The position numbers were made by a program, and so were the translations under genes. 64,000 nucleotides of DNA from Flavobacterium sp. LHD-80 (GTDB lineage Bacteria > Bacteroidota > Bacteroidia > Flavobacteriales > Flavobacteriaceae), in assembly GCF_030929605.1 (NCBI RefSeq), contig NZ_JAVFVS010000004.1:186001-250000 (forward strand), written 5' to 3'. Shown here piece by piece: positions 31,736 through 40,540 of this stretch. Below the pieces are notes generated by a model. It ran no database searches. It saw only the letters and a program-made list of their open reading frames with translations, and was not told the DNA's origin. The number at the start of each line of letters is the position of its first letter. Position 1 is the first letter of the stretch.

Positions 31736-33634
31736 TTAGTACGCTCGAGCGTCTTTTCCTTCGTAAAAATTCATAAATGCACGGTTTACAACTCGATTTC
31801 CACCAGGGGTTGGGTAGTCTCCTGTAAAATACCAGTCGCCTAAATTTTTAGGACATGCAATATGTAAATCTTCTACTTTTTGGAAGATGATTTTTACTTC
31901 GGCATTAATTTCCGGAGAGCTTAACATTTCTGCAATTTTATCTGAAATCTCTTCTGGCGTAAATTGGTCGTAGATAGCTGTAACATAATTTACAACATCT
32001 TTGTCTGCGAAATTTTCTTGTGCTTTACATTTTGCATAAACTTCGTCAACAATATGATATAAGTTTCTTTCTTTCAATAAAGTTAGCGCAGCTCTAAAAG
32101 CAACAAGTCCTTCTAGTTTTGCCATATCGATTCCGTAACAATCTGGATAACGAATTTGTGGTGCCGATGAAACAATCACGATACGTTTAGGATTTAAACG
32201 ATCCATCATTTTAATGATACTCATTTTTAAAGTAGTACCACGAACAATACTATCGTCAATAATAACTAAATTATCTTCTGGTTTGATTACGCCGTAGGTA
32301 ACATCATAAACGTGTGCAACTAAATCGTCACGACTGCTGTCTTCCGTAATAAAGGTTCTAAGTTTAGCATCTTTAATCGCAACTTTCTCGGTACGTATTT
32401 TTACAGCTAAAAGTTCCTGAAGTGTTTCAGTAGTTAGTGTATTTCTGTTTTCCAGAATATAATTGTTTTTTCTCTGATTTAAGAAATCCTGAGCAGCTTC
32501 AACTAAACCGTAAAATGAAGTTTCTGCTGTATTTGGAATATAGGAGAAAACGGTGTTATCTGTATCACTGTCAATTGCGTCAAGAACTGCAGGTAAAATT
32601 AATTTTCCTAAGTTTTTACGCTCTTGATAAATTTCTGCATCACTTCCTCTTGAGAAATAGATTCTTTCAAACGAACAAGCTTTTTTAACGGTTGGTTCCA
32701 GGATTTGATTCATTGAAACTTTTCCGTTTTTCTTGATAATCAAAGCATTTCCTGGATCGATTTCCTGTACGCTTTCAAAAGGTACATTAAATACCGTTTG
32801 AATAACTGGTCTTTCAGAAGCTACTACAACTACTTCGTCATCTTGATAAAAGTAGGCTGGACGAATTCCTGCTGGATCTCTAAAAACAAAGGCATCACCA
32901 TGACCTAATAATCCAGCCATTGCGTAACCTCCGTCTAAGTTTTTAGCAGAACGAGCTAAGATTTTTGCAATATCTAATCTTTCTGCAATAACTGGTGAAG
33001 CTTCTCTTTTAGAATAACCTTCAGCTTTACAGTCTTGGTACAGTTGCATTACTTCTTTGTCTAAGAAGTGACCAATTTTTTCCATTACGGTAACAGTATC
33101 CGCCATTTCTTTTGGATGCTGTCCAAGCTCAACAAGATTTTCGAAAAGTTCTTTAACATTTGTCATATTAAAGTTTCCTGCTAAAATCAAGTTGCGGTGC
33201 ATCCAGTTGCTCTGACGTAAAAACGGGTGAACACTTTCGATGCTGTTTTTTCCAAAAGTTCCGTAACGAACATGTCCTAAAAACAATTCGCCTACATACG
33301 GGATTTGTGATTTTATTTTATTGATGTCATCACCAATTTCTGGATTCGCTTTTAATTCTTCGCTGATTCTTTCATTGATTTGTTTAAAGACATCTTGAAT
33401 TGGCTGTGCGTGATTCGAACGAACTCTGCTTATGTAGCGTTGTCCAGGATCAACATCCAATTTAATGCTTGCAAAACCAGCTCCGTCTTGTCCTCGGTTG
33501 TGCTGTTTTTCCATCATTAAATACATTTTCTGAATTCCGTAAAAAGCAGTTCCGTATTTTTCTTTATAATATTCAAGCGGTTTAAGAAGTCTAACTAAGG
33601 CTATACCACATTCGTGTTTTAACGCGTCGCTCAT
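31736..33634 (-). CDS. purF: amidophosphoribosyltransferase, long Bacteroidota form
   Basis: This 632-residue enzyme makes phosphoribosylamine from PRPP and glutamine, the first step of purine synthesis. The N-terminal glutaminase part opens HECGIALVR, with Cys9 as the likely nucleophile after propeptide removal. It continues with HNRGQDGAG and LGHVRYGTFG. The C-terminal phosphoribosyltransferase part has VIIDDSIVRGTTL (about 455-467). It is about 130 residues longer than the E. coli enzyme through insertions, as is usual for this phylum. It lies after the small-RNA array on the opposite side from sod, and upstream of it is a PfkB kinase gene, a frequent neighbour. Confidence 0.93.
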   Translation of the reverse strand: MSDALKHECGIALVRLLKPLEYYKEKYGTAFYGIQKMYLMMEKQHNRGQDGAGFASIKLDVDPGQRYISRVRSNHAQPIQDVFKQINERISEELKANPEIGDDINKIKSQIPYVGELFLGHVRYGTFGKNSIESVHPFLRQSNWMHRNLILAGNFNMTNVKELFENLVELGQHPKEMADTVTVMEKIGHFLDKEVMQLYQDCKAEGYSKREASPVIAERLDIAKILARSAKNLDGGYAMAGLLGHGDAFVFRDPAGIRPAYFYQDDEVVVVASERPVIQTVFNVPFESVQEIDPGNALIIKKNGKVSMNQILEPTVKKACSFERIYFSRGSDAEIYQERKNLGKLILPAVLDAIDSDTDNTVFSYIPNTAETSFYGLVEAAQDFLNQRKNNYILENRNTLTTETLQELLAVKIRTEKVAIKDAKLRTFITEDSSRDDLVAHVYDVTYGVIKPEDNLVIIDDSIVRGTTLKMSIIKMMDRLNPKRIVIVSSAPQIRYPDCYGIDMAKLEGLVAFRAALTLLKERNLYHIVDEVYAKCKAQENFADKDVVNYVTAIYDQFTPEEISDKIAEMLSSPEINAEVKIIFQKVEDLHIACPKNLGDWYFTGDYPTPGGNRVVNRAFMNFYEGKDARAY

Positions 33635-33682
33635 TGTTTTTTTATTTTTTTGTGTGTTGTAAGTTGTGTGTATTAACGTAAT

Positions 33683-33707
33683 AAAAAAGCCCCGTTTTAC
33701 CGAGGCT
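33683..33707 (-). terminator. intrinsic terminator of the PfkB kinase gene
   Basis: On the minus strand AGCCTCG/CGGGGCT forms a 7-bp stem with one wobble and is followed by six T. It lies 9 bp past the kinase stop codon. Confidence 0.85.
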
Positions 33708-33715
33708 CTTAGGCA

Positions 33716-34639
33716 TTATATTTCTATGTCAAACTGAGTTAACGACTTAAATTGCTGTAATCGAATCGCCACCTCGGCTTTGCTTAATGTTTCCATCCTT
33801 TCAGTTCCAAATTTCTCTACGCAGAACGAAGCTAAATTTGAACCATAAATAATTGCGTTTTTCATATTGTTAAACGAAATGTTTTCGCTTTGTGCAATGA
33901 ATCCAGAAAATCCTCCGGCAAAAGTGTCCCCAGCTCCTGTTGGATCAAAAACATCTTCTAGCGGTAAAGCTGGTGCAAAGAATACTTCTCTGTTATGGAA
34001 TAAAAGTGCGCCGTGTTCTCCTTTTTTGATTACCACATATTTTGGTCCCATATCTTGGATTTTAGCAGCTGCTTTTACTAATGAATATTCACCAGAAAGT
34101 TGTCTTGCTTCTTCGTCATTGATTGTAATAACATCTACACGTTTGATAACGTCTAAAAGTTCTGGAAGAGCGCAATCCATCCAAAAGTTCATTGTATCTA
34201 AAACAACTAATTTTGGTTTTTTCTCCATTTGATCTAAAACACTGCTTTGTACTAATGGGTGTAAGTTTCCTAACATCACAACATCAGCATCTTTGTAGTT
34301 TTGAGGAACTTTTGGCTGAAAATCAGCTAAAACGTTCAATTCAGTTACAAGAGTGTCTCTAGAATTTAGATCGTTGTGGTATAACCCGCTCCAAAAAAAG
34401 GTTTTTCCGCCTTTTACAATTTCGATACCAGAGATATCAATATTTTTTGAAGTTAAAAGATCTAAATGTTCTTGAGGAAAATCATCGCCAACTACTGAAA
34501 CAATAGCCGATTGCAAGTTAAAAAAGGATGCTGATAAACCAATGTACGTTGCAGCACCACCTAATATTTTATCTGTTTTTCCGAAAGGAGTTTCAATCGC
34601 GTCGAAAGCAACCGTTCCAACAATCAATAATTTATTCAT
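33716..34639 (-). CDS. PfkB-family carbohydrate/nucleoside kinase
   Basis: This 307-residue cytosolic kinase belongs to the ribokinase/PfkB family. The N-terminal GG signature appears as ILGGAATYIGLSAS (about 26-39) and the C-terminal one as DPTGAGDTFAGGFSGF (about 231-246), where Asp of GAGD is the catalytic base. Substrate cannot be told from sequence. Adenosine/inosine or a sugar would fit the location beside purF. It has its own terminator. The start at 34639 gives the usual LLIVGTVAFDAIETP opening strand. Confidence 0.93.
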   Translation of the reverse strand: MNKLLIVGTVAFDAIETPFGKTDKILGGAATYIGLSASFFNLQSAIVSVVGDDFPQEHLDLLTSKNIDISGIEIVKGGKTFFWSGLYHNDLNSRDTLVTELNVLADFQPKVPQNYKDADVVMLGNLHPLVQSSVLDQMEKKPKLVVLDTMNFWMDCALPELLDVIKRVDVITINDEEARQLSGEYSLVKAAAKIQDMGPKYVVIKKGEHGALLFHNREVFFAPALPLEDVFDPTGAGDTFAGGFSGFIAQSENISFNNMKNAIIYGSNLASFCVEKFGTERMETLSKAEVAIRLQQFKSLTQFDIEI

Positions 34640-34866
34640 TTTATGAATTTCGAATTAGGGTGCAAAGATACTCTATAAGTTACAATATTGCAATGCTTTA
34701 GGTTCTCAAAATTTTCTTAAAAAAAAGATATCGTTTTCGAGCTTAAAACTATTGTAAATGAGTAAATTATCTGAGGTTCTTTTGAATGCTCAAAATATCA
34801 TTTTCAGAATTAAATTGCAATATTTATTTTGGAAAAATGCTTAAAATATTTTCAATTAAATATAAT

Positions 34867-35262
34867 TTACAACTCATACTTCTTATCAAAATAATTCTTC
34901 AAAACTCCAACCTGAATCAAAATCATAAAAGGAACTATCAAGATAGAATACAATAAAGTTTTAGAAATATGAATTCCAGAAACGATTGCTGAAATTTTAT
35001 CAGTGTATGATTTTCCTATTTCTAGATTGTTCTGAGTTCCAGCAAAAAATACATTGTAAGCAATTAAAAGAGCCAAAGCAACTCCAATAAAAATCCATGT
35101 TGAGATGGAAATTAGAGGTTTGTAAGGTTTAATTTTTGCTTTTTCAGCAACAAGAATTTGCGACATTAAGTTCGAAGTAAAGTCGGCAGATGGCGATTGC
35201 AAAGTGTTTTCGGCCATCATTTTCTCAATAAGATTTTCTAAATTTTTATCTTCCTCTTTCAT
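34867..35262 (-). CDS. membrane protein paired with ECF sigma factor, putative anti-sigma
   Basis: This 131-residue protein has a cytosolic N-terminal part (about 1-47, EEDKNLENLIEKMMAENTL) and two transmembrane segments (about 48-70 and 100-122). Its start overlaps the end of the sigma-factor gene by 17 bp, so the two are translationally linked. By position and layout it is the likely anti-sigma factor. It lacks the HxxxCxxC zinc motif of classical zinc anti-sigma proteins, so the call is inference. The family name is not recognised. Confidence 0.7.
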   Translation of the reverse strand: MKEEDKNLENLIEKMMAENTLQSPSADFTSNLMSQILVAEKAKIKPYKPLISISTWIFIGVALALLIAYNVFFAGTQNNLEIGKSYTDKISAIVSGIHISKTLLYSILIVPFMILIQVGVLKNYFDKKYEL

Positions 35263-35833
35263 AACACTCCACTATTTCGGGTTCTAACTGCTTTTTTAAA
35301 ATTGTGGCTAATTTTTGTCGGCTTCTAAATAATTTCACCTTGACATTATTAGCATTTATATTCATGATTTTGCCAATTTCCTCTAAATTCTGATCTTCAA
35401 AATAAAACAAAGTCAGCAGGAAATTATCTTCCCTCGGCAACAAATTTAAACAATTCTGAATGGCCTGCTTTCGTTCTTTGTCTTCTAAAGCACTCAAAGC
35501 ATTGTCCATTGTCTTGACTAAATGCGATGAAAACTCATCTATAGAAATATTTAAATCTTCTTTTTTGTTTTTCTTCAAACGGTCTAAACAATTATTATAA
35601 GAAATTTTATAAATCCAAGTTGAGAATTTAGAATCGCCTTTAAACTTGTTCAGAGAATTATATACCTTAATAAAAGTATCTTGTGCGGCTTCTTCGGCCT
35701 CTTCTCTGTTTTTGATCATTTTGATTGACAATGTAAAGATCATATCCTTATAACGATCAACCAGCACGGCAAACAAATTGGTCTCGCCCTGCAGGATTCT
35801 ATCGATATAATGTTGATCATTCAAAGTACTCAT
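35246..35833 (-). CDS. RNA polymerase sigma factor, ECF subfamily
   Basis: This 195-residue protein has sigma region 2 (about 20-90: YKDMIFTLSIKMIKN, EEAAQDTFIKVYNSL, FSTWIYKISYN) and region 4 (about 120-180: LPREDNFLLTLFYFEDQNLEEIG in parts, then NVKVKLFRSRQKL). It directs polymerase to a small set of promoters. A TGTAACC-N13-TGTCGTC motif just in front of its own start is of ECF type and recurs before the divergent DUF6249 gene. It therefore most likely controls itself and that gene. The membrane partner downstream overlaps it. Confidence 0.95.
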   Translation of the reverse strand: MSTLNDQHYIDRILQGETNLFAVLVDRYKDMIFTLSIKMIKNREEAEEAAQDTFIKVYNSLNKFKGDSKFSTWIYKISYNNCLDRLKKNKKEDLNISIDEFSSHLVKTMDNALSALEDKERKQAIQNCLNLLPREDNFLLTLFYFEDQNLEEIGKIMNINANNVKVKLFRSRQKLATILKKQLEPEIVECYERGR

Positions 35834-35842
35834 ATTATATAG

Positions 35843-35869
35843 GACGACAGTTTGTTATTTTAGGTTACA
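35843..35869 (-). promoter_or_regulatory. ECF-type promoter of the sigma gene
   Basis: On the minus strand TGTAACC (35869-35863), 13 bp, TGTCGTC (35849-35843). An AAC-type -35 and CGTC -10 with this spacing are typical of ECF sigma factors. The start codon follows about 10 bp later. Upstream sequence CCCCAAAAGC is also shared with the divergent copy. Confidence 0.7.
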
Positions 35870-35970
35870 GCTTTTGGGGAAAAATTTCAAAAAATAAATC
35901 CCAAATTCCAACTTCAAGATTTTACATATATAATAAGGATTGAAATTTGTTAAAGTTTAATCACAATATT

Positions 35971-36068
35971 GTCATCTCGATGGAGGAGAGATCACACTAG
36001 AAGCTCCGCAAAGTAAATCGCCAATCTTTGTCGATTTTCGCGTGTGATCTCTCCTCCGTCGAGATGGC
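35971..36068. repeat. large hairpin element between the divergent ECF promoters
   Basis: Two 27-bp arms (35971-35997 and 36042-36068), matching at 25 positions, frame a 44-bp centre. The arms contain GGAGGAGAGATCACAC and its complement. It resembles dispersed palindromic elements of flavobacteria and lies in the middle of the 350-bp divergent spacer, so it is likely inserted there. Confidence 0.8.
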
Positions 36069-36164
36069 AAAAATAGCGTTTACTAGTTTCGGTACTCAAA
36101 ATTAACTCATAATCAGCAAGTTTTGGAATTTCGAATTTATTTTTTGAAATTTTCCCCCAAAAGC

Positions 36165-36191
36165 TGTAACCTCAATTTAAAAGGTGTCGTC
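36165..36191 (+). promoter_or_regulatory. ECF-type promoter of the DUF6249 gene
   Basis: TGTAACC (36165-36171), 13 bp, TGTCGTC (36185-36191): the same motif and spacing as in front of the sigma gene. The shared CCCCAAAAGC and TTTGAAATTTT blocks upstream make the two promoter regions mirror copies. Confidence 0.7.
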
Positions 36192-36228
36192 ATATGGAGT
36201 ATCAATCAATTATAAAAACATAAAAATT

Positions 36229-36576
36229 ATGGGACCACAAATTTTAGTACCACTTAGCCTTTTTGCGATGATCTTTGGGATTGTCTATCTTTTTTACTCA
36301 ACAAGAAACAGAGAGCGTTTGGCTCTTATAGAAAAAGGTGCAGATGCCAGCATATTTTTAAAGGGCAAAACAAATGGAGTTCCTGCATGGAAAATCTTTA
36401 TTTTGAATTCAGCTTTTCTTTTAATTGGAATAGGACTTGGCTTTTTTATTGCTTTATTGCTTTCAACATACACAGATATGAATTCTGATGTCATTTATCC
36501 GGCAACAATTATTACAATGTCTGGAGTTGGGTTGCTAGTAGGATTTCATAGAGCAAAAGATTTAGACAAAGAATAA
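36229..36576 (+). CDS. DUF6249-type small membrane protein
   Basis: This 115-residue inner-membrane protein has three hydrophobic segments (about 2-21, 53-78 and 88-106) and a short loop ERLALIEKGADASIF typical of the DUF6249 family. The start at 36229 (MGPQILVPLSLF) gives the family N-terminus. A GTG at 36184 in the same frame lies within the promoter and is not used. By its ECF-type promoter it belongs to the regulon of the neighbouring sigma factor. Biochemical role is unknown. Confidence 0.85.
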   Translation: MGPQILVPLSLFAMIFGIVYLFYSTRNRERLALIEKGADASIFLKGKTNGVPAWKIFILNSAFLLIGIGLGFFIALLLSTYTDMNSDVIYPATIITMSGVGLLVGFHRAKDLDKE

Positions 36577-36608
36577 ATCGTAAGCAGGAATTTAAGTTAG
36601 TACAAAAA

Positions 36609-36640
36609 AACGCATCAACTATTTGATGCGTTTTTTTTAT
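36609..36640. terminator. bidirectional intrinsic terminator
   Basis: A perfect 10-bp stem (AACGCATCAA/TTGATGCGTT) with A run on the left and T run on the right. It serves both the DUF6249 gene and the convergent rnhA. Confidence 0.95.
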
Positions 36641-37113
36641 TCTTTTGATCCGATAGTTTCGTAATAAACATCTACAGAAAGTTTCGGTTGCATTGATGCC
36701 ATGACAGCCAATTGATCACAGCGTTCGTTTTGCGGATGATTGTTGTGGCCTTTGATCCATTTAAAATCTACCTGATGTTTTCGGTAAACAATTAAAAAGC
36801 GTTTCCATAAATCAGGATTTTTTCTGCCGGCAAATTTCTTTTTCTCCCAGCCCAAAACCCATTTTTTTTCGACAGAATCGACAACGTATTTAGAATCTGA
36901 AATAACTAAAACCTTCATATTTGGGTTTTTTAGTTTCTCCAAACCAACAATTACAGCTAAAAGTTCCATTCGGTTATTAGTCGTCAAGCGAAAACCTTCA
37001 TAGAATTCTTTTTTATGTGGCGTTCCAACCAATTCCATCACAACGCCATATCCGCCATTTCCTGGATTTCCTTTTGCCGCGCCATCTGTATATATATGTA
37101 CTTCGTGATTCAT
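36637..37113 (-). CDS. rnhA: ribonuclease HI
   Basis: This 158-residue enzyme cuts the RNA strand of RNA-DNA hybrids, for example primers and R-loops. All four catalytic acids are visible: D10 (YTDGAAKGNPG), E50 (NNRMELLA), D73 (ISDSKYV) and D133 (ERCDQLA). The length matches the bacterial family, and no extra hybrid-binding domain is present. It lies upstream of a shared terminator and about 125 bp downstream of purN on the same strand. Confidence 0.97.
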   Translation of the reverse strand: MNHEVHIYTDGAAKGNPGNGGYGVVMELVGTPHKKEFYEGFRLTTNNRMELLAVIVGLEKLKNPNMKVLVISDSKYVVDSVEKKWVLGWEKKKFAGRKNPDLWKRFLIVYRKHQVDFKWIKGHNNHPQNERCDQLAVMASMQPKLSVDVYYETIGSKE

Positions 37114-37238
37114 TTATTTATTTTTTCACCATATAAGTGATATAAGTTCATTTATGCCTATGTCTTATATTACTTTGTAAAATATGATAATAGTTATTTA
37201 TGTGTAAAACTTAAATTTTCTTATATGACTTATATGGT

Positions 37239-37817
37239 TTAAATTTTAGAATTTGAATCTTCAAGGATTTTATGAATAATCTCAGGAAAATGTTTTTGTT
37301 CCAGTTCATGGATCTTTTCTGCCACTGTTTCTGGTGTGTCTTCGTCTGTTAGTGCTACATTAGCTTGAAAAATAATGCCACCTTCATCATAGTTTTCATT
37401 TACATAATGTATAGAAATTCCGGTTTCTTTTTCCTTATTATTTACTATAGCTCTGTGTATGTGCATTCCGTACATTCCTTTGCCTCCATAATTAGGTAAA
37501 AGTGCAGGATGAATATTGATAATTTTATTAGGATATTTCTCGATTATATTTTCAGGGAATTTTAGCAAAAATCCGGCAAGGACTATCAGATCTGGGTCGA
37601 TTTCTTGTATTTTTTGTAGTACATTTCGTTCTAAAAGTTCGTTTTTTGAGAAGATTTCGACTGGAATTTGATGATTTTTTGCTCTTTCGATGACTTTTGC
37701 CGAAGCATTATTCGTAAAAACAGAAACGACCTTTGCAATTTCGGTATTCGAAAAATATTTTATAATGTTCTCTGCGTTAGTTCCTGATCCTGAGGCAAAA
37801 ACGATAATTTTTTTCAT
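37239..37817 (-). CDS. purN: phosphoribosylglycinamide formyltransferase
   Basis: This 192-residue enzyme transfers a formyl group from 10-formyl-tetrahydrofolate to GAR in purine synthesis. The GSGTNAENI loop (10-18), the catalytic N101 and H103 in INIHPALLPNYGG, and D144 in ENYDEGGII are all present. It is divergent from acpP, whose promoter lies in the shared 175-bp spacer. Confidence 0.96.
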   Translation of the reverse strand: MKKIIVFASGSGTNAENIIKYFSNTEIAKVVSVFTNNASAKVIERAKNHQIPVEIFSKNELLERNVLQKIQEIDPDLIVLAGFLLKFPENIIEKYPNKIINIHPALLPNYGGKGMYGMHIHRAIVNNKEKETGISIHYVNENYDEGGIIFQANVALTDEDTPETVAEKIHELEQKHFPEIIHKILEDSNSKI

Positions 37818-37954
37818 AATGCGCTGTGTTTTGAGAATGCAAAAAACGGAATAAAAAACGAAAATAAATAGCTTTAAAAGGGCTTTCTTGAAATTAATTT
37901 TATAAATTAGTGTTACATTTATAAACTAAATCGTGGTTTTAAAATAAAGTTTTT

Positions 37955-37962
37955 TATTTTTG
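37955..37962 (+). promoter_or_regulatory. -7 box of acpP
   Basis: TATTTTTG matches TAnnTTTG and lies 30 bp before the acpP start codon, leaving a short A-rich leader. Confidence 0.6.
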
Positions 37963-37992
37963 CCAACAAATTAAATTCTAAAATTAAAGATT

Positions 37993-38229
37993 ATGTCAGA
38001 CATTGCATCAAGAGTAAAAGCGATTATCGTAGACAAATTAGGTGTTGACGAAAACGAAGTTGTAACAGAAGCAAGCTTCACTAATGATTTGGGAGCTGAC
38101 TCATTAGACACTGTTGAGCTTATTATGGAATTCGAAAAAGAATTTGATATTCAAATTCCAGACGATCAAGCAGAAAACATTGCTACTGTAGGTCAAGCTA
38201 TTTCTTATATCGAGGAAGCTAAAAAATAA
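37993..38229 (+). CDS. acpP: acyl carrier protein
   Basis: This 78-residue acidic four-helix protein carries growing fatty acyl chains. The phosphopantetheine attachment site is S37 in [10 protein letters not shown]. Length and charge are typical. It is followed by a terminator and then fabF, the usual order for fatty-acid synthesis genes. Read-through of the terminator would link acpP and fabF at unequal levels. Confidence 0.99.
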   Translation: MSDIASRVKAIIVDKLGVDENEVVTEASFTNDLGADSLDTVELIMEFEKEFDIQIPDDQAENIATVGQAISYIEEAKK

Positions 38230-38236
38230 TAATACC

Positions 38237-38284
38237 ACACCCGACTTTATATATTATATATAAGTCGGGTGTTATTATTTTTTT
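38237..38284 (+). terminator. intrinsic terminator of acpP
   Basis: CACCCGACTT/AAGTCGGGTG forms a perfect 10-bp stem around an AT-rich centre that extends the helix, followed by a T-rich tract. Confidence 0.9.
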
Positions 38285-38411
38285 AAAATTTAAATTTCGA
38301 TTGATTTTCAATCAAAAAGATATATTTATATTGTAATGCCCATGGCTCTTAAGTAACATTACTGTTAAGAAAGCGTGGGTTTTATTTGTTTAAAGTACAA
38401 AATACATATTT

Positions 38412-39665
38412 ATGGCATTAAGGCGAGTTGTTGTAACAGGATTAGGTGCACTTACTCCTATAGGGAATAATATCCAGGAATATTGGAATGCACTTGTGAA
38501 TGGAGTAAGCGGAGCCGCTCCTATCACATATTATGATACGGAGAAGCATAAAACGAAATTTGCCTGCGAAGTAAAAAACTTCAATATTGAAGATTACATG
38601 GATCGCAAGGAATCTCGAAGACTAGATAAATTTGCTCAATATGCAATTGCTGCCAGTGATGAAGCTATTAAAGATGCTGGAATTACAAATGATAACGTAA
38701 ACAAACAAAGAGTTGGTGTTATCTGGGGAGCAGGTATTGGAGGTTTAGAGACTTTTCAAGAAGAAGTAATGTATTATGCGAAAGGTGATGGAACGCCAAA
38801 GTTCAATCCGTTTTTTATCCCAAAAATGATCGCTGATATTGCTCCTGCACATATTTCTATGCGTAATGGTTATATGGGACCAAACTACACAACAGTTTCT
38901 GCATGTGCGTCATCTGCAAATGCTTTAATTGATGCTTTCAATTACATTCGTTTAGGAATGTGTGATGTTATTGTGTCTGGCGGATCTGAAGCTGCGGTTA
39001 CAATTGCAGGTATGGGTGGTTTTAGCTCGATGCATGCTTTATCAACAAGAAATGAAAGCCCAGAAACAGCTTCAAGACCTTTTGATGCAACCAGAGATGG
39101 TTTCGTTTTAGGAGAAGGAGCAGGAGCTTTAGTACTTGAAGATTACGAACATGCAAAAGCTAGAGGTGCAAAAATTTACTGCGAAATTGGCGGTGGAGGA
39201 ATGTCATCTGATGCTTACCACTTAACAGCACCACATCCAGAAGGAATTGGAGTTATTGCCGTAATGGAAAACACATTAAGAGATGCTGGAATGAGCCCTG
39301 AAGATGTTGATCATATCAATACTCACGGAACTTCTACGCCACTTGGAGATGTAGCTGAATTAAAAGCAATTAGTGCAGTTTTTGGTAGTCATGCTAAAAA
39401 CATCAATATCAATTCAACAAAATCAATGACAGGACACTTACTTGGTGCTGCTGGAGCTATTGAAGCAATTGCTTCTATTTTAGCAATGCAACACGGAATT
39501 GTTCCTCCAACGATTAATCATACTGTTGTAGACGAAAAAATTGATCCATCATTGAATCTTACTTTAAACAAACCTCAAAAAAGAGAAGTTAATGTTGCAA
39601 TGAGCAACACGTTTGGTTTTGGTGGACACAATGCTTGTGTATTGTTTAAAAAATTAGTTGACTAA
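38412..39665 (+). CDS. fabF: beta-ketoacyl-ACP synthase II
   Basis: This 417-residue enzyme elongates acyl-ACP by condensation with malonyl-ACP. The nucleophile C165 lies in TVSACASSAN, and the two catalytic histidines in NTHGTSTPLGD (about 305) and TGHLLGAAG (about 342). The C-terminal NTFGFGGHNACVLF is standard. The protein is cytosolic and dimeric by family knowledge. rnc follows 9 bp later and is likely co-transcribed. Confidence 0.98.
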   Translation: MALRRVVVTGLGALTPIGNNIQEYWNALVNGVSGAAPITYYDTEKHKTKFACEVKNFNIEDYMDRKESRRLDKFAQYAIAASDEAIKDAGITNDNVNKQRVGVIWGAGIGGLETFQEEVMYYAKGDGTPKFNPFFIPKMIADIAPAHISMRNGYMGPNYTTVSACASSANALIDAFNYIRLGMCDVIVSGGSEAAVTIAGMGGFSSMHALSTRNESPETASRPFDATRDGFVLGEGAGALVLEDYEHAKARGAKIYCEIGGGGMSSDAYHLTAPHPEGIGVIAVMENTLRDAGMSPEDVDHINTHGTSTPLGDVAELKAISAVFGSHAKNININSTKSMTGHLLGAAGAIEAIASILAMQHGIVPPTINHTVVDEKIDPSLNLTLNKPQKREVNVAMSNTFGFGGHNACVLFKKLVD

Positions 39666-39674
39666 TTTTCGTAT

Positions 39675-40415
39675 ATGAATATTATCAAAAAAATATTTTC
39701 TAAATCCCGTTCTCTAGAAGACGGGATTTTTTTTGACACTATTCAGAAAATTCTTGGTTTTCCGCCGGTAAATATTGAATTTTATAGAAAAGCCTTTACA
39801 CACCGATCATCAAATAAGCTCGATGAAAACGGACAGCCGATTAATTATGAAAGGTTGGAGTTTTTAGGCGATGCGATGTTAAGTGCCGTAATTGCTGCAC
39901 ATTTATTTAATAAAGCACCAAACGGAGACGAAGGTTATTTGACTAAAATGCGATCAAAAATTGTAAGCCGTGAACATTTGAATGAACTTGGTAAGGATTT
40001 AAATCTGGTTCGCTTTGTGGAAAGCAAAGTGCCAATTCAGCATTTTGGCGAAAATATACACGGTAATATTTTTGAATCTTTAGTTGGAGCCATTTATCTA
40101 GACAAAGGATATTCTTTCTGCGAGCGTTTTATTCAAAAGAGAGTGATCACGCCTTATGTCGATATTGCCCGACTTGAAGGAAAAGTAATTAGTTACAAAA
40201 GTTTGGTTATCGAATGGTGTCAGAAGGAAAAAAGAATCTTTCATTATGACATTTTTGAGGATAACGGTATTGACGGTCAGCGCTTATTTGGCGTAAAATT
40301 AAGTATTGACAATAAAGTAATCGCAAGAGCGCGAGCAACTTCAAAAAAGAAGGCAGAAGAGAAAGCATCACAAAGAGCTTATTTTGCATTTCAGGAGAAA
40401 ATAGACAAGAAATAG
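39675..40415 (+). CDS. rnc: ribonuclease III
   Basis: This 246-residue enzyme cuts double-stranded RNA in rRNA maturation and regulation. The signature YERLEFLGDAMLSAVIA (about 58-74) and the second acidic site NIFESLVGAIYLDKG (about 133-147) mark the catalytic domain. A double-stranded RNA-binding domain ends the protein (RATSKKKAEEKASQRAYF, about 218-235). The N-terminal ~25 residues are longer than in E. coli, as is common in the phylum. It follows fabF by 9 bp, a conserved link in flavobacteria. Confidence 0.97.
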   Translation: MNIIKKIFSKSRSLEDGIFFDTIQKILGFPPVNIEFYRKAFTHRSSNKLDENGQPINYERLEFLGDAMLSAVIAAHLFNKAPNGDEGYLTKMRSKIVSREHLNELGKDLNLVRFVESKVPIQHFGENIHGNIFESLVGAIYLDKGYSFCERFIQKRVITPYVDIARLEGKVISYKSLVIEWCQKEKRIFHYDIFEDNGIDGQRLFGVKLSIDNKVIARARATSKKKAEEKASQRAYFAFQEKIDKK

Positions 40416-40540
40416 CTACAAAAATGCTGTAACTATCTTAAAGCTATAACGTTTTCGTTTATAAATTAACAAAAACAACCACGTCATAACTATTGATGCT
40501 CCGTTAGAAATAGTATATTTACAACTTGATTTTTCATGAC

